Notes: a model not told the origin generated them from the letters alone. A stretch of DNA of 64,000 nt from Roseofilum capinflatum BLCC-M114 (GCF_030068505.1 NZ_JAQOSO010000082.1:1-64000); one strand, 5' to 3'; numbered from the stretch's first letter, positions 15,522-24,441 are shown. Numbers and translations: made by a program.

Positions 15522-16814
15522 ATGAAATCTTCCAACCGAAACCACCCCAAACAGAACGCCTCAAAATCTGACCGAGATCGCCCTATTTGGTCTCACCTTA
15601 TCGATGGGCTTGCCTGGATTCTGTGGGTATTGATATATTTACCCATAGTCGGCTTTTTCAAAATCATTCTGATCCTCGCTGAAGTCTCCCCCATTCCCTT
15701 CAAACGCTTGACAAGTAAGAAAGATAAAATCGCTGCATTTATCCTATGTTCCGTATCTTTTATTATCTTGCTGACCCACTTTTTTATTCCCGGAACCCAA
15801 AACTTTGAAGCCACCTTACTCGTCAGTCATATTCAATTCACGACTCCGGAACCCAACTCCCGCTTCTTGCTGCAAAATATCGACGATCTAACCTCTTTAA
15901 GTTTACAAACCTCCTCAGAAACTCTAACCTTAAGGGGAACTTTTACCAGTCCAGAAAATCATAAAATTAACTCAATTTTAAGCCAAAAAACCGAGCTTTC
16001 TTTTACCTTTTCTGAAGCCAACAGTCACCTGTTACTCTATCCTTCAACAGCTCAAGGTTTAACCCTCGATCGGCTGGCTTTAAATTCAACCACTCAAGTC
16101 AATCTCAGTTATCTTTCCTATCCTCCGGAAACTCAACTGAATCTGGGGTTGAACTTTCCTACCAATGAGTCCCCCCAAAAACCGGCTATTCTACAACTCA
16201 AACTCAATCCAGAACTCTTTATTTTAGTCCTTGAAAATATTAAGATTGAGGGATTAGAAGCCCCCATCACCAAACTTCAATTTACTCCTAATGCGCCCCT
16301 AAATCCCGAATTATCTCTGTTTTATTCAAGCCAGTTATCGCTAAATTTTAGGGAAAACATGCAGACAGAACCGGAATGGATTGGGAGAAATTTACCGGTA
16401 ACTGATGTGAGCTTAAAATGGATCGATCGCGTGGGAGATTCTCGCAATGATTTCCCTCACTCTTCTATTCTGAAAGGGGAAGTCCGTATGAATGATAAAA
16501 CTCTAACGATACAGGACAATCAATTTTTAACCACAGCAGATGCTCAGGATATTGAGAAATTGCGCTATTTTGACCTCAATTGTGATCCTGTGGGGCTGCA
16601 AGTTAGGTTAGCGGGAAAAAGCAAGAAGTTGACTGTAGGACTCGATCCAGATTATCCCGTACAAACCTTAAACTCCAGTTGGCTCAGTCGTTATCTGAGT
16701 CCCGATCAAATTACGGCTGCCCTATCATTTGCTGCGGCAGTCATTGGGTTTTTATTGCCCTATTTGTTTGTCACGCTTCCGGAGAATGACCCCAAAGTTC
16801 CCCCCAATCCCTGA
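15522..16814 (+). CDS. Membrane protein with large external domain, unknown function
   Basis: The 430-residue protein has two N-terminal membrane segments (about 28-52 and 68-88), a long domain (95-390) rich in Leu, Thr and Ser with beta-strand periodicity, and one C-terminal membrane segment (396-416) before a short Pro-rich end. No catalytic motif or family was recognised. It starts 25 bases after the exported protein gene. The topology suggests that the central domain faces outside the cytoplasm; this is inferred. Confidence 0.75.
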   Translation: MKSSNRNHPKQNASKSDRDRPIWSHLIDGLAWILWVLIYLPIVGFFKIILILAEVSPIPFKRLTSKKDKIAAFILCSVSFIILLTHFFIPGTQNFEATLLVSHIQFTTPEPNSRFLLQNIDDLTSLSLQTSSETLTLRGTFTSPENHKINSILSQKTELSFTFSEANSHLLLYPSTAQGLTLDRLALNSTTQVNLSYLSYPPETQLNLGLNFPTNESPQKPAILQLKLNPELFILVLENIKIEGLEAPITKLQFTPNAPLNPELSLFYSSQLSLNFRENMQTEPEWIGRNLPVTDVSLKWIDRVGDSRNDFPHSSILKGEVRMNDKTLTIQDNQFLTTADAQDIEKLRYFDLNCDPVGLQVRLAGKSKKLTVGLDPDYPVQTLNSSWLSRYLSPDQITAALSFAAAVIGFLLPYLFVTLPENDPKVPPNP

Positions 16815-16840
16815 GTAAAGGTGATTTTTGTAAAAATAGA

Positions 16841-16871
16841 TTGACACAATTATGGTTTAATCTACTATAAT
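16841..16871 (+). promoter_or_regulatory. pncB promoter with candidate NrtR operator
   Basis: TTGACA (16841-16846) and TATAAT (16866-16871) are separated by 19 bases. Over the spacer and -10 box lies an imperfect palindrome, ATTATGGT-N7-ACTATAAT (7 of 8 pairs). The element is nearly identical to that before nadD at 18822-18852, and a gene for the NAD regulator NrtR lies next to nadD. The operator role is therefore likely but not proven. Confidence 0.7.
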
Positions 16872-16908
16872 AAGAAGGGAAGCAGCCTTAAGGGAGGCGA
16901 TCGCCAAA

Positions 16909-18255
16909 ATGGAAGACTCCTTACTCACCCTCAACCTCGAAGACAACAGTCTACTCACCGATCTCTATCAGCTCACCATGAACGCCTGTTATATCGGCGA
17001 AGGCATAGCAGAACATCGCGCCAGCTTTGAACTGTTCACCCGCCGTTTACCCCCAGGTTTCGGTTACCTGATCGCCATGGGAGTGCAACCCGCGCTGGAG
17101 TATTTGCAAAACCTGCAATTTACAGCCGCTCAGATTGAAGCACTGCGAGCAACCGGTATTTTTAACCATGCGCCTGCGGAGTTTTGGACAAAATTAGCCC
17201 AATTTCGCTTTACCGGCGATGTTTGGGCTGTACCCGAAGGAACCGCAATTTTTGCCAACCAACCCCTGTTGAGAATTGAAGCCCCACTCTGGCAAGCTCA
17301 ACTGGTGGAAACCTATTTACTCAATACCTTAAATTATCAAACCCTCATCGCTACCAAAGCTGCCCGAATGCGAGATCAGGCGGGCGAGGATGCGTCGATC
17401 CTAGAATTTGGTACAAGACGGGCATTTAGTCCCCAGGGCGCTCTCTGGGCAGCACGAGCCGCCATTGCCGGAGGAATGGATGCCACATCTAATGTATTAG
17501 CCGCCCTAAAATTGGGTCGCAACCCCGCAGGAACCATGGCTCATTCTCTGGTAATGGCGATCGCCGCCTGCGAAGGTGCAGAAGATGCCGCCTTTCAAGC
17601 CTTTTACCGCTATTTTCCCGGCGCTCCTTTGTTAATTGACACCTACGACAGCTTGGCAGCAGCCGAACGGTTAGCCGAGCAGATCAGAGCAGGAACTCTA
17701 GAAGTTGCCGGTATTCGCCTAGACTCTGGGGATCTGGTTACCCTATCCCAGAAAATCAGCCAACAGTTACCAGACGTTCCTATTTTTGTCAGTGGAGACA
17801 TTGACGAATACGAAATGCAACGCTTAAATCAAGCCGGTGCTTGTATTAATGGCTATGGAATTGGTACAAAATTGGTCACCGGTTCCCCGGTTAATGGAGT
17901 CTATAAACTGGTGGAAATTGAAGATAAACCAGTGATGAAGCGCTCCACCAATAAAGTCAGCTATCCTGGACGCAAACAAATCTTTCGGCGATGCAGTGAG
18001 GGAGAATGTATTGGCGATCGCCTGGGTTTAATTCATGAATCCCCTAAACCCGAAGAAATTCCTCTTTTGCAACCCCTGCTCAAAGCCGGAGAATCCGTCA
18101 CTCTTCCCGATACCCTCGATCTGATCCAAGAGCGTACCCGTACCTCTGTCCTCAGTCTTCCCCCCTCCTGTCGCCGTTTAGAAGATCCCGTTCCTGTACC
18201 CATGGAAATTTCCGCTAAACTACAACAACTAATCGAGGAGATATTGTCAGGCTAA
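16909..18255 (+). CDS. pncB: Nicotinate phosphoribosyltransferase
   Basis: This 448-residue enzyme joins nicotinate and PRPP to make nicotinate mononucleotide, the entry step of Preiss-Handler NAD salvage. Family marks are LLTDLYQLTMNACY near the N-terminus, ELFTRRLPPGFGYL, the catalytic histidine His212 in GTMAHSLVM, and the IRLDSGDL phosphate-binding loop. AGGGAGG (16891-16897) precedes the ATG. The promoter is shared in sequence with nadD, consistent with joint control by NrtR. A toxin remnant overlaps its stop codon on the other strand. Confidence 0.95.
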   Translation: MEDSLLTLNLEDNSLLTDLYQLTMNACYIGEGIAEHRASFELFTRRLPPGFGYLIAMGVQPALEYLQNLQFTAAQIEALRATGIFNHAPAEFWTKLAQFRFTGDVWAVPEGTAIFANQPLLRIEAPLWQAQLVETYLLNTLNYQTLIATKAARMRDQAGEDASILEFGTRRAFSPQGALWAARAAIAGGMDATSNVLAALKLGRNPAGTMAHSLVMAIAACEGAEDAAFQAFYRYFPGAPLLIDTYDSLAAAERLAEQIRAGTLEVAGIRLDSGDLVTLSQKISQQLPDVPIFVSGDIDEYEMQRLNQAGACINGYGIGTKLVTGSPVNGVYKLVEIEDKPVMKRSTNKVSYPGRKQIFRRCSEGECIGDRLGLIHESPKPEEIPLLQPLLKAGESVTLPDTLDLIQERTRTSVLSLPPSCRRLEDPVPVPMEISAKLQQLIEEILSG

Positions 18256-18369
18256 AGTTGTGATTAAAGGTTCATAAGGATATTTAGCTAGAATAGCTTG
18301 TGCCCTTTGGTGATATTGGTCTTTATCATTGAATAAAGCAACCCAAAATCCCGTGTCAACGATGATCAT
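18247..18369 (-). pseudogene. Truncated PIN-domain (VapC-like) toxin
   Basis: The 40-residue frame begins MIIVDTGFWVALFNDKDQYH and ends at PLITTLA-stop. The first part is the N-terminus of a PIN ribonuclease with its first acidic residue (Asp5). A complete PIN domain needs about 90 more residues, including the other acidic residues. The break lies at the pncB 3' end, which it overlaps. The start overlaps the upstream antitoxin-like gene by 14 bases, the usual layout of a toxin-antitoxin operon. Confidence 0.75.
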
Positions 18370-18631
18370 ATTTGCAGTCTAGTTTTTCTTGAACAACAGA
18401 TTTATAATCAGTAGAAAGATTGGGTTCTGCACTGATGCAACCGATCAACTCAGATTCGTTGAGAATGTCTAAGGTACTCAATTGATTATTTTGGGAGAGG
18501 TCTGAGTTTATTGCTCGTTTTTCTGGTGTTGAATAGCGCTTTTTTAATAAATCAATAAAATCCAAGAGTAAGCTTTGCGCTTCTTCAGGTAATTCATTAA
18601 TATCTGTTTGGATTTGTTCGATATCAACCAT
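18356..18631 (-). CDS. Antitoxin-like protein upstream of a broken PIN toxin
   Basis: This 91-residue protein begins MVDIEQIQTDINELPEEAQS followed by LLLDFIDLLKKRY, a helical opening seen in small antitoxins of the DUF2281 type. The C-terminal half is low in conservation. Its stop overlaps the start of the PIN-toxin fragment, which places it as the antitoxin of that pair. Because the toxin is truncated, the gene may be an orphan. Confidence 0.65.
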   Translation of the reverse strand: MVDIEQIQTDINELPEEAQSLLLDFIDLLKKRYSTPEKRAINSDLSQNNQLSTLDILNESELIGCISAEPNLSTDYKSVVQEKLDCKYDHR

Positions 18632-18821
18632 TATCTTTTCCTCAATACAAATTTTAACCTACTCACGCTATGTTCCTTGCAAATATCAGTATAATAACGT
18701 GAGTTCTGGAAATCGCTGAGAATATTGGTGTTAAAAACTATAAATGAGTGGAGTTAAGAGGGGAATAAGGGGTTTAATTTTGGTTTTCAGGCTATTTTAA
18801 GGTCATTTCATAAAAAACAGG

Positions 18822-18852
18822 TTGACAGTATTATGGTTTATTGCACTATAAT
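18822..18852 (+). promoter_or_regulatory. nadD promoter with candidate NrtR operator
   Basis: TTGACA (18822-18827), a 19-base spacer and TATAAT (18847-18852) match the pncB promoter. The blocks ATTATGGTTTA, ACTATAAT and a following AGAAG are identical. The palindrome ATTATGGT-N7-ACTATAAT is retained. Confidence 0.7.
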
Positions 18853-18893
18853 CAGAAGAGGAGTAACCTGAGAAGGAGGATGGCGAACGATCC

Positions 18894-18921
18894 ATTCCCT
18901 ATTCCCTATTCCCTATTCCCT
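18894..18921 (+). repeat. ATTCCCT heptad array between ribosome site and nadD start
   Basis: Four exact ATTCCCT units lie between AAGGAGG (18873-18879) and the nadD ATG at 18934. Such short tandem heptads are known from cyanobacteria as STRR sequences. Confidence 0.85.
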
Positions 18922-18933
18922 TGCCTTTTACCC

Positions 18934-19539
18934 ATGAACACTGTTGCCCTTTTTGGAACTAGCGCCGATCCACCCACCCAGGGACATCGAACCATTCTCC
19001 AATGGTTGAGCCAATATTATGATTATGTGGCGGTTTGGGCTTCCAATAACCCATTCAAAGACCACCAAACCCCCTTAGATCATCGTCTGGCGATGCTGGA
19101 GTTGTTGATCGAAGACCTCAAAGAGGACTATGACAATATTGGCTTGTATCCCCAATTGGGTTATTCGCGATCGCTAGAATCCGTCAATGTCGCCCGTCAT
19201 TTGTGGCCCGAAGTCCAGTTTATCCTAGTTGTTGGCTCCGATCTAATTGCCCAAATGCCCAAGTGGTATCAAATCAAGACCTTATTGCAGCAAGTCGAAG
19301 TTCTCATTGTAGAGCGATCGGGGTACTCCATCGAGCCAGAGCAAGTGCAAGCGCTCACCGAATTGGGAGGAAAAGTGGCGATCGCCGATTTTGATGTGCC
19401 ACCTGTGTCCTCAACAGCGTATCGTGAAAGAAAGGAGACCCAAGTTATTACGCCTCCCATCCAGGATTACATCCATCGGGAGCAGTTGTATCATGCCAGA
19501 GAGCCATTCCAAACCAACTCACAAAGAGCCGTTAGCTGA
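18934..19539 (+). CDS. nadD: Nicotinate-nucleotide adenylyltransferase
   Basis: From the ATG at 18934 the protein has 201 residues. It adenylates nicotinate mononucleotide to deamido-NAD. It begins [18 protein letters not shown], the nucleotidyltransferase GxFxxxHxGH-type site, and has the second motif SSTAYRE near 170. The best ribosome site (AAGGAGG at 18873) is 54 bases upstream and abuts another ATG (18880) that would add an 18-residue extension encoded by the heptad array, so the true start is unsettled. It overlaps nrtR by 47 bases, which suggests translational coupling. Confidence 0.9.
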   Translation: MNTVALFGTSADPPTQGHRTILQWLSQYYDYVAVWASNNPFKDHQTPLDHRLAMLELLIEDLKEDYDNIGLYPQLGYSRSLESVNVARHLWPEVQFILVVGSDLIAQMPKWYQIKTLLQQVEVLIVERSGYSIEPEQVQALTELGGKVAIADFDVPPVSSTAYRERKETQVITPPIQDYIHREQLYHAREPFQTNSQRAVS

Positions 19540-20227
19540 TTTTAAGGTGGGCGTAGATAACGTCATCTTTTCCGTTGATAGCGCCCTCAACCGACTCCTC
19601 GTCCTCTTGGTGATGCGTCATGAAGACCCCTATCTCAATCAATGGAGTTTACCCGGAACCCTTGTCCGTCGCTCCGAATCCCTCGAACAAGCCGCCTATC
19701 GCATTCTCTCAGAGAAAATTCGCGCCCAAAATCTCTATCTAGAGCAACTCTATACCTTTGGCGACCCAGGACGCGACCCCAGGGAAGCTCCCGATCAATA
19801 TGGAGTCCGATATCTTTCCGTCAGTTACTTTGCCCTCGTGCGTTTTGATGAAGCTCAACTGATTGCCGATGGAGTCAGTGGCATTGCTTGGTATCCCATT
19901 CATCAAGTGCCAGACCTAGCATTTGATCATAATCAGATCCTAGAATATGGCTACAGACGTTTACGCAACAAATTGGAATATAGTCCCGTGGCCTTCGATG
20001 TCCTACCGGAGATGTTCACCCTCAACGACTTGTATCAGCTCTACACTACGGTGTTAGGGGAAAATTTTTCAGACTATTCTAACTTCCGCGCTCGCTTGCT
20101 GAAGTTAGGATTCCTATACGATACAGGGGTGAAAGCCTCACGGGGAGCAGGGAGACCAGCCAGCCTTTATCGATTTGATGCACAAGCGTTCGATTTACTG
20201 AAAGATAAACCCATGGTGTTTATTTGA
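19493..20227 (+). CDS. nrtR: NrtR, Nudix-type repressor of NAD genes
   Basis: From the ATG at 19493 the protein has 244 residues: a Nudix fold (about 15-150) and a C-terminal winged helix (about 165-240). The Nudix box is degenerate: [20 protein letters not shown] lacks the REUXEE metal-binding pattern. That fits a ligand sensor (ADP-ribose in known NrtR proteins) that no longer hydrolyses. The C-terminus has [12 protein letters not shown] and GRPASLYRF, typical of NrtR. Upstream in-frame starts lie inside nadD and are unlikely. Its probable targets are the matched pncB and nadD promoters in this window. Confidence 0.9.
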   Translation: MPESHSKPTHKEPLADFKVGVDNVIFSVDSALNRLLVLLVMRHEDPYLNQWSLPGTLVRRSESLEQAAYRILSEKIRAQNLYLEQLYTFGDPGRDPREAPDQYGVRYLSVSYFALVRFDEAQLIADGVSGIAWYPIHQVPDLAFDHNQILEYGYRRLRNKLEYSPVAFDVLPEMFTLNDLYQLYTTVLGENFSDYSNFRARLLKLGFLYDTGVKASRGAGRPASLYRFDAQAFDLLKDKPMVFI

Positions 20228-20240
20228 TGAGTGCGATCGC

Positions 20241-20969
20241 ATGACTAAAATCCACGATAACCCCGGACAAGTCCATCAAGCCGAACGGATTGAAGTTACA
20301 ATTCGTTACCAGTTTAATGAAAAGGAATATCTTTGGCAAGTGCTGAAGTCAGGGCGAGCCTTAATGGAAGGCAAAGCTCTCGATGAATCAGGCGATCGCC
20401 TCTTATTCCTCGGAGAAGCCGTTTTGCAAATGATTGCCGCCGATTGCTGCTATGAACGACCCAAAGCCTGGATTGAATTTCTAGAGCCGAAAACCCTAGG
20501 AAAATTAGCCGATCAGTTAGAAGTCACCGATTGGATACAAATTCGCGTCGATCATCCCGAACGCTGGGGCGATGAACGGTTCATCCATTTAGGACAATTT
20601 CTCAAATTGCTCACCGGTATGATTTACCTCGATTGTAATTTTTATCAGGTGCGCGATTGGTTTTTGGGACAAGTGATTGGCATTGATAATCCCCTGATTC
20701 CTCCAGATTATCCTGGCAGTGGTGAACCCTATCGCGATTTTGTTCATTTGGGGACATCTGCCTTAAACTTAATTGCCAGCGATTATTTATATGCTCGATT
20801 TCCGGGAGTCCCAAAAGAAGTTTTATCCCACATTCGAGAAGGGTGCAAGGAAAAGATGCTAGATTTAGGAGATTTCGATGAAAAATCCTTGGGAAAACAC
20901 TATGTAAAAGGTAAATTTGTTTTTGCTAGAAATAAATTAATTTCCTTGATTCAAAAAGCTGAAAAATAA
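20241..20969 (+). CDS. RNase III-fold protein lacking catalytic residues
   Basis: The 242-residue protein has an RNase III-like domain (about 20-145). The signature helix is GDRLLFLGEAVLQMIAADCC, where active enzymes have NERLEFLGD. Glu38, Glu41 and Asp45 (E. coli numbering) become Asp, Leu and Glu, and the later Asp/Glu pair becomes Gln and Lys in LGQFLKLLTGMIYLD. A second, partial copy of the signature follows (DFVHLGTSALNLIASDYLYA, 166-185). There is no double-stranded RNA-binding domain. It begins 13 bases after nrtR, so it is part of the NAD operon. I predict RNA or protein binding without cleavage. Confidence 0.75.
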   Translation: MTKIHDNPGQVHQAERIEVTIRYQFNEKEYLWQVLKSGRALMEGKALDESGDRLLFLGEAVLQMIAADCCYERPKAWIEFLEPKTLGKLADQLEVTDWIQIRVDHPERWGDERFIHLGQFLKLLTGMIYLDCNFYQVRDWFLGQVIGIDNPLIPPDYPGSGEPYRDFVHLGTSALNLIASDYLYARFPGVPKEVLSHIREGCKEKMLDLGDFDEKSLGKHYVKGKFVFARNKLISLIQKAEK

Positions 20970-21065
20970 CTAGCTTGCTTAAATTAAATCCTATTTTCTT
21001 GTCTTCATAAAATGGTGACAATCAGAGTTTTTTTGTACCTATATAGCTGTTCCCTCATCCCCCTG

Positions 21066-21119
21066 CCCCCTTCTCCCGCAGGAGAAGGGGGAAAAAGTCC
21101 CTCTCCCGTGGGAGAGGGA
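21066..21119. repeat. Double-hairpin dispersed repeat, copy 2
   Basis: CCCCCTTCTCC-CGCA-GGAGAAGGGGG (21066-21091) and TCCCTCTCCC-GT-GGGAGAGGGA (21098-21119) are perfect stems matching the repeat at 14567-14618. It fills the 270-base gap between the RNase III-like gene and nadE and could end or process the operon message. Confidence 0.85.
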
Positions 21120-21239
21120 TATAGGGAGAGGGCACATCCAGCACATCATCACTTGATACATCAATAGTGGTTTTTCAAGATAGCCAGAATAGCCCGAAGC
21201 TAGATTGAGATTGTTGTTCATTCCCCCATTCCTTAAACT

Positions 21240-22925
21240 ATGAAAATTGCCATCGCTCAACTCAATCCCACCATTGGCGATCTAGAAAATAATGCCCAAA
21301 TGATCCTGAAGTCGGCAGAAATTGCGGCTGCTCAGGGCGCTCTAGTGTTGCTGACTCCTGAATTATCTCTGTGTGGTTATCCTCCCCGTGACTTGTTAAA
21401 TTATCCCGTGTTTATCGATAAGATGGGTCATTTAATTGAAGATTTAGCTCAGAAAATACCGAATAACTTAATTGTTTGTGTGGGCACAGTCACTCGCAAT
21501 TCAAAAGCCAGCAAACAGGGCGGAAAAGAGTTATTTAATAGTGTGGTGGCGCTCTATCAAGGGGATATTTTAGCGGAGTTTCATAAACGGTTGCTGCCCA
21601 CCTATGATGTGTTTGATGAAGACCGGTATTTTGAACCGGGCCATGAAAGTCAAGTTTTGGCCCTACATACGGAGGGCGTGGATCTAAGAATTGGGGTAAC
21701 GATTTGTGAGGATTTATGGAATGATGAACAGTTTTGGGGTAAACGCTCTTATGCGATTAATCCCTTGGCAGATTTAATGGATAAAAATGTAGATTTGGTG
21801 GTCAATTTGTCTGCTTCTCCTTATAGTTTAAACAAACCGGCTTTGAGAACTTCAATGTTAAGCTATAGCGCCAGTCGTTACCAAGTGCCGATTATTTATG
21901 TAAATCAGGTGGGGGGAAATGATGATTTGATTTTTGATGGTCATAGTTTGGCTGTGAATCAGACGGGTAAAGTTGTGACTCAGTTAGAGGGATTTGAGTC
22001 TGATTTTCAGGTGCTGACGTTTGATTCCCAAGAGCATGATTTGATCGGTGATGCTCCAGAAGTTTCTGAGGATGAAAATTTAGAGATTTGGTCGGCTTTG
22101 GTGTTAGGGGTTCGAGACTATGCTCGCAAGTGTGGCTTTAGTAAAATTGTGTTGGGGTTAAGTGGGGGAATTGATTCGGCTTTGGTGGCGGCGATCGCCG
22201 CAGAAGCGATCGCCCCCTCCCAAGTTCTCGGTGTCCTCATGCCTTCTCCCTATAGCTCGGAACACTCAGTCAAGGATGCTCTGCAATTGGCGCAAAATGT
22301 GGGGATTCAAACCCAAACCCTTGCCATTGGTGACTTGATGGGGGGATTCGATCGCGCTCTAGACCCCCTATTTGCGGGCACAGAACCCGGTGTGGCGGAG
22401 GAAAATATTCAATCTCGGATTCGGGGAAATCTGCTCATGGCGATCGCCAATAAATTCGGTCATCTGCTCCTGTCTACCGGCAATAAATCGGAGATGGCAG
22501 TCGGATATTGTACCCTCTACGGAGACATGGACGGCGGTTTAGCGGCGATCGCCGATGTCCCCAAAACCCGCGTGTATAGCCTCTGTCGTTGGCTAAATCA
22601 GCGTTCTGGAAAAGAAATCATTCCCGAAAATATCCTGGTTAAACCCCCCAGCGCCGAACTCAAACCCGATCAGTGCGATCAAGACTCTCTCCCCGATTAT
22701 GACACCCTCGATGATATTCTCCATCGTCTGATTCACGATCATCAATCTCCAGAAACCATAGCTGCTGCCGGACACGATCGGGCCATCATCAACAAAATTT
22801 TACACCTCGTCAAACGAGCCGAATTTAAGCGTCGCCAAGCTCCTCCCGGCTTAAAAATCACCTCCAGAGCCTTCGGCACAGGCTGGCGAATGCCCATCGC
22901 CGCCAAAGGTATCCCCAGTTTGTAG
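21240..22925 (+). CDS. nadE: Glutamine-dependent NAD synthetase
   Basis: The 561-residue enzyme converts deamido-NAD to NAD using ammonia from glutamine. The N-terminal nitrilase-like glutaminase (1-265) has the triad Glu41, Lys116 (FHKRLLPTYDVFDE) and Cys156 (TICEDLW). The synthetase domain (285-560) has the ATP loop LSGGIDSAL (307-315). Together with pncB and nadD this completes salvage from nicotinate. A REP-like hairpin element separates it from the nrtR operon, and the pncB/nadD-type operator is not seen upstream. Confidence 0.96.
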   Translation: MKIAIAQLNPTIGDLENNAQMILKSAEIAAAQGALVLLTPELSLCGYPPRDLLNYPVFIDKMGHLIEDLAQKIPNNLIVCVGTVTRNSKASKQGGKELFNSVVALYQGDILAEFHKRLLPTYDVFDEDRYFEPGHESQVLALHTEGVDLRIGVTICEDLWNDEQFWGKRSYAINPLADLMDKNVDLVVNLSASPYSLNKPALRTSMLSYSASRYQVPIIYVNQVGGNDDLIFDGHSLAVNQTGKVVTQLEGFESDFQVLTFDSQEHDLIGDAPEVSEDENLEIWSALVLGVRDYARKCGFSKIVLGLSGGIDSALVAAIAAEAIAPSQVLGVLMPSPYSSEHSVKDALQLAQNVGIQTQTLAIGDLMGGFDRALDPLFAGTEPGVAEENIQSRIRGNLLMAIANKFGHLLLSTGNKSEMAVGYCTLYGDMDGGLAAIADVPKTRVYSLCRWLNQRSGKEIIPENILVKPPSAELKPDQCDQDSLPDYDTLDDILHRLIHDHQSPETIAAAGHDRAIINKILHLVKRAEFKRRQAPPGLKITSRAFGTGWRMPIAAKGIPSL

Positions 22926-22987
22926 TGCTTTTGAGCCATGGTCATAACACTATAAAATAGAGCCACCAGCAACCGGCAGTGATAGAA

Positions 22988-23662
22988 ATGATTTTCAAAC
23001 GGTCTAATGAGCTAAATGAACTTTACCTTGATAATTTTGAGGGAAAATTAACCCAAACTATTGTCTTATCCCACATGAGTTGGTCAACCTATCAAGCCAT
23101 GCTTCGGGATATGGGAGAAAGCCAGGCCATTCGTACCGCCTATAGTCAAGGCATTCTCTCCTTAAAAAGCCCCTCTAGAGTCCATGAAAAGATTAATCGC
23201 TTATTAGCTGCTATTGTGCAAACTTTAAGTGGAAAATTAAACCGCCAAGGTGTAAATTCAGGGTCGAAAACCATACAAAATCCAGAGTTGGCTCAAGCTA
23301 TTGACCCAGATAGTGGCTTTTATTTAAATCGTTCTGAACTGCACCCATCAGATTCTGAACAGATTAAGAGCCTACTCCCCGATTTAGTGATTGAGATCGA
23401 TCTGACCAGCCCCTCGACCCAACGAATGGATATTTATCATGATTTGAAGATACCCGAAGTTTGGCGATATAGCAAAAGTCGAGGGTTAGTTATTTATCAA
23501 TATGAAAGTTTTGAGTATATCGAATCAGAAATCAGTCTTACCTTTCCCAGAGTAACGGCTACCCGTTTAAATGATTTTCTGATTTTACGCCAAACTCAAC
23601 CCCATAATCGGGTGATTCGAGCAGTGCAAAACTGGAGTCGGAAATTGGAGCAGCGAAAATGA
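22988..23662 (+). CDS. Uma2 family nuclease-like protein
   Basis: This protein of about 224 residues belongs to the Uma2 (DUF820) group, a PD-(D/E)XK nuclease-like family greatly expanded in cyanobacteria. Visible marks are MSWSTYQAMLRDMGE, LLPDLVIEIDLTSPSTQRMD (the acidic core) and IPEVWRYSK. The ATG at 22988 is chosen over a GTG nine bases earlier. The biological role of Uma2 proteins is not known. It stands alone between nadE and a convergent unknown gene. Confidence 0.85.
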   Translation: MIFKRSNELNELYLDNFEGKLTQTIVLSHMSWSTYQAMLRDMGESQAIRTAYSQGILSLKSPSRVHEKINRLLAAIVQTLSGKLNRQGVNSGSKTIQNPELAQAIDPDSGFYLNRSELHPSDSEQIKSLLPDLVIEIDLTSPSTQRMDIYHDLKIPEVWRYSKSRGLVIYQYESFEYIESEISLTFPRVTATRLNDFLILRQTQPHNRVIRAVQNWSRKLEQRK

Positions 23663-23736
23663 ATCGTTGATACACAACAGTTTATCAACAACAACGATAC
23701 AGCGCTTTGCTTGCTTTATCGCCCGAAAAACCGTCT

Positions 23737-24369
23737 TTAAGGGTTGTCTATTCCTAAAACGGGTAATAATTCGGGACGATCTCCGATCGCCAAAATTGCG
23801 ATCGCCAGAAAGTCAGCAATCCAATCAGCTAACACATCGATCGCATCATCTCGGTGTTGTATGGCGGCTTCGATTCCGTCTTGATAGTTTGCATAAGCCT
23901 TATCAACCGCTTCTACCTTAACTTGCCCGGCTTCTAAGCGCTCCTGACTTAGCCCATAATCGGCTAACACATCCACAATAATTAAATCGTCCAAACTCTG
24001 ACTATAAAACTGTTGAGCTTGCATCAGCCAACCCGATAAACTGGGCTTGCGATCGCCCATTAACCCCAGTTTCACATGGGTTACCCCATCTTTGCGAAAC
24101 GCCACACGAGCGATCTTTAAATGCATATCATAGCTCGGTTGAGCGACCGCTAACGCCTCTTCCACAATGCTCATATCCCGTTCTCCGGATATGGGTTGAG
24201 CCATCAGCGCTTCCCAAGCTAAATCATACAGGGCTTTTCCCCGCTCGATGCGCTCCGGGGTATAGGCAAATTCGAGCAAGTAATTTTGAATCTCGGAATT
24301 GTTGAGAGCGCCTTCGAGGGCGACTTTGGACGATAGAAAAAAGCGATCGATACTCTCACTGAAAGACAT
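23737..24369 (-). CDS. Conserved helical protein of unknown function
   Basis: The product has 210 residues from the ATG at 24369 (a TTG six bases further out is less likely). It is predicted almost wholly alpha-helical, with no signal or membrane segment. Recognisable stretches are LLEFAYTPERIERGKALYD, LGLMGDRKPSLSGWL and ADYGLSQERLEAGQ. Proteins of this shape are widespread in bacteria, but I know of no assigned function. It converges with the Uma2 gene and is divergent from the amidohydrolase gene. Confidence 0.75.
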   Translation of the reverse strand: MSFSESIDRFFLSSKVALEGALNNSEIQNYLLEFAYTPERIERGKALYDLAWEALMAQPISGERDMSIVEEALAVAQPSYDMHLKIARVAFRKDGVTHVKLGLMGDRKPSLSGWLMQAQQFYSQSLDDLIIVDVLADYGLSQERLEAGQVKVEAVDKAYANYQDGIEAAIQHRDDAIDVLADWIADFLAIAILAIGDRPELLPVLGIDNP

Positions 24370-24441
24370 AGACAAATCAACTCCACACTTACTCTATAAG
24401 GTGTAAAGTAGTTTAACAAATACTTTGCGCCCTACTCACCC

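Noticed and set aside
22937-22962. Third NrtR-like site before the Uma2 gene
   Set aside because: CATGGT...ACTATAAA resembles the operator weakly, but spacing and half-sites differ and it lies after nadE, not before it.
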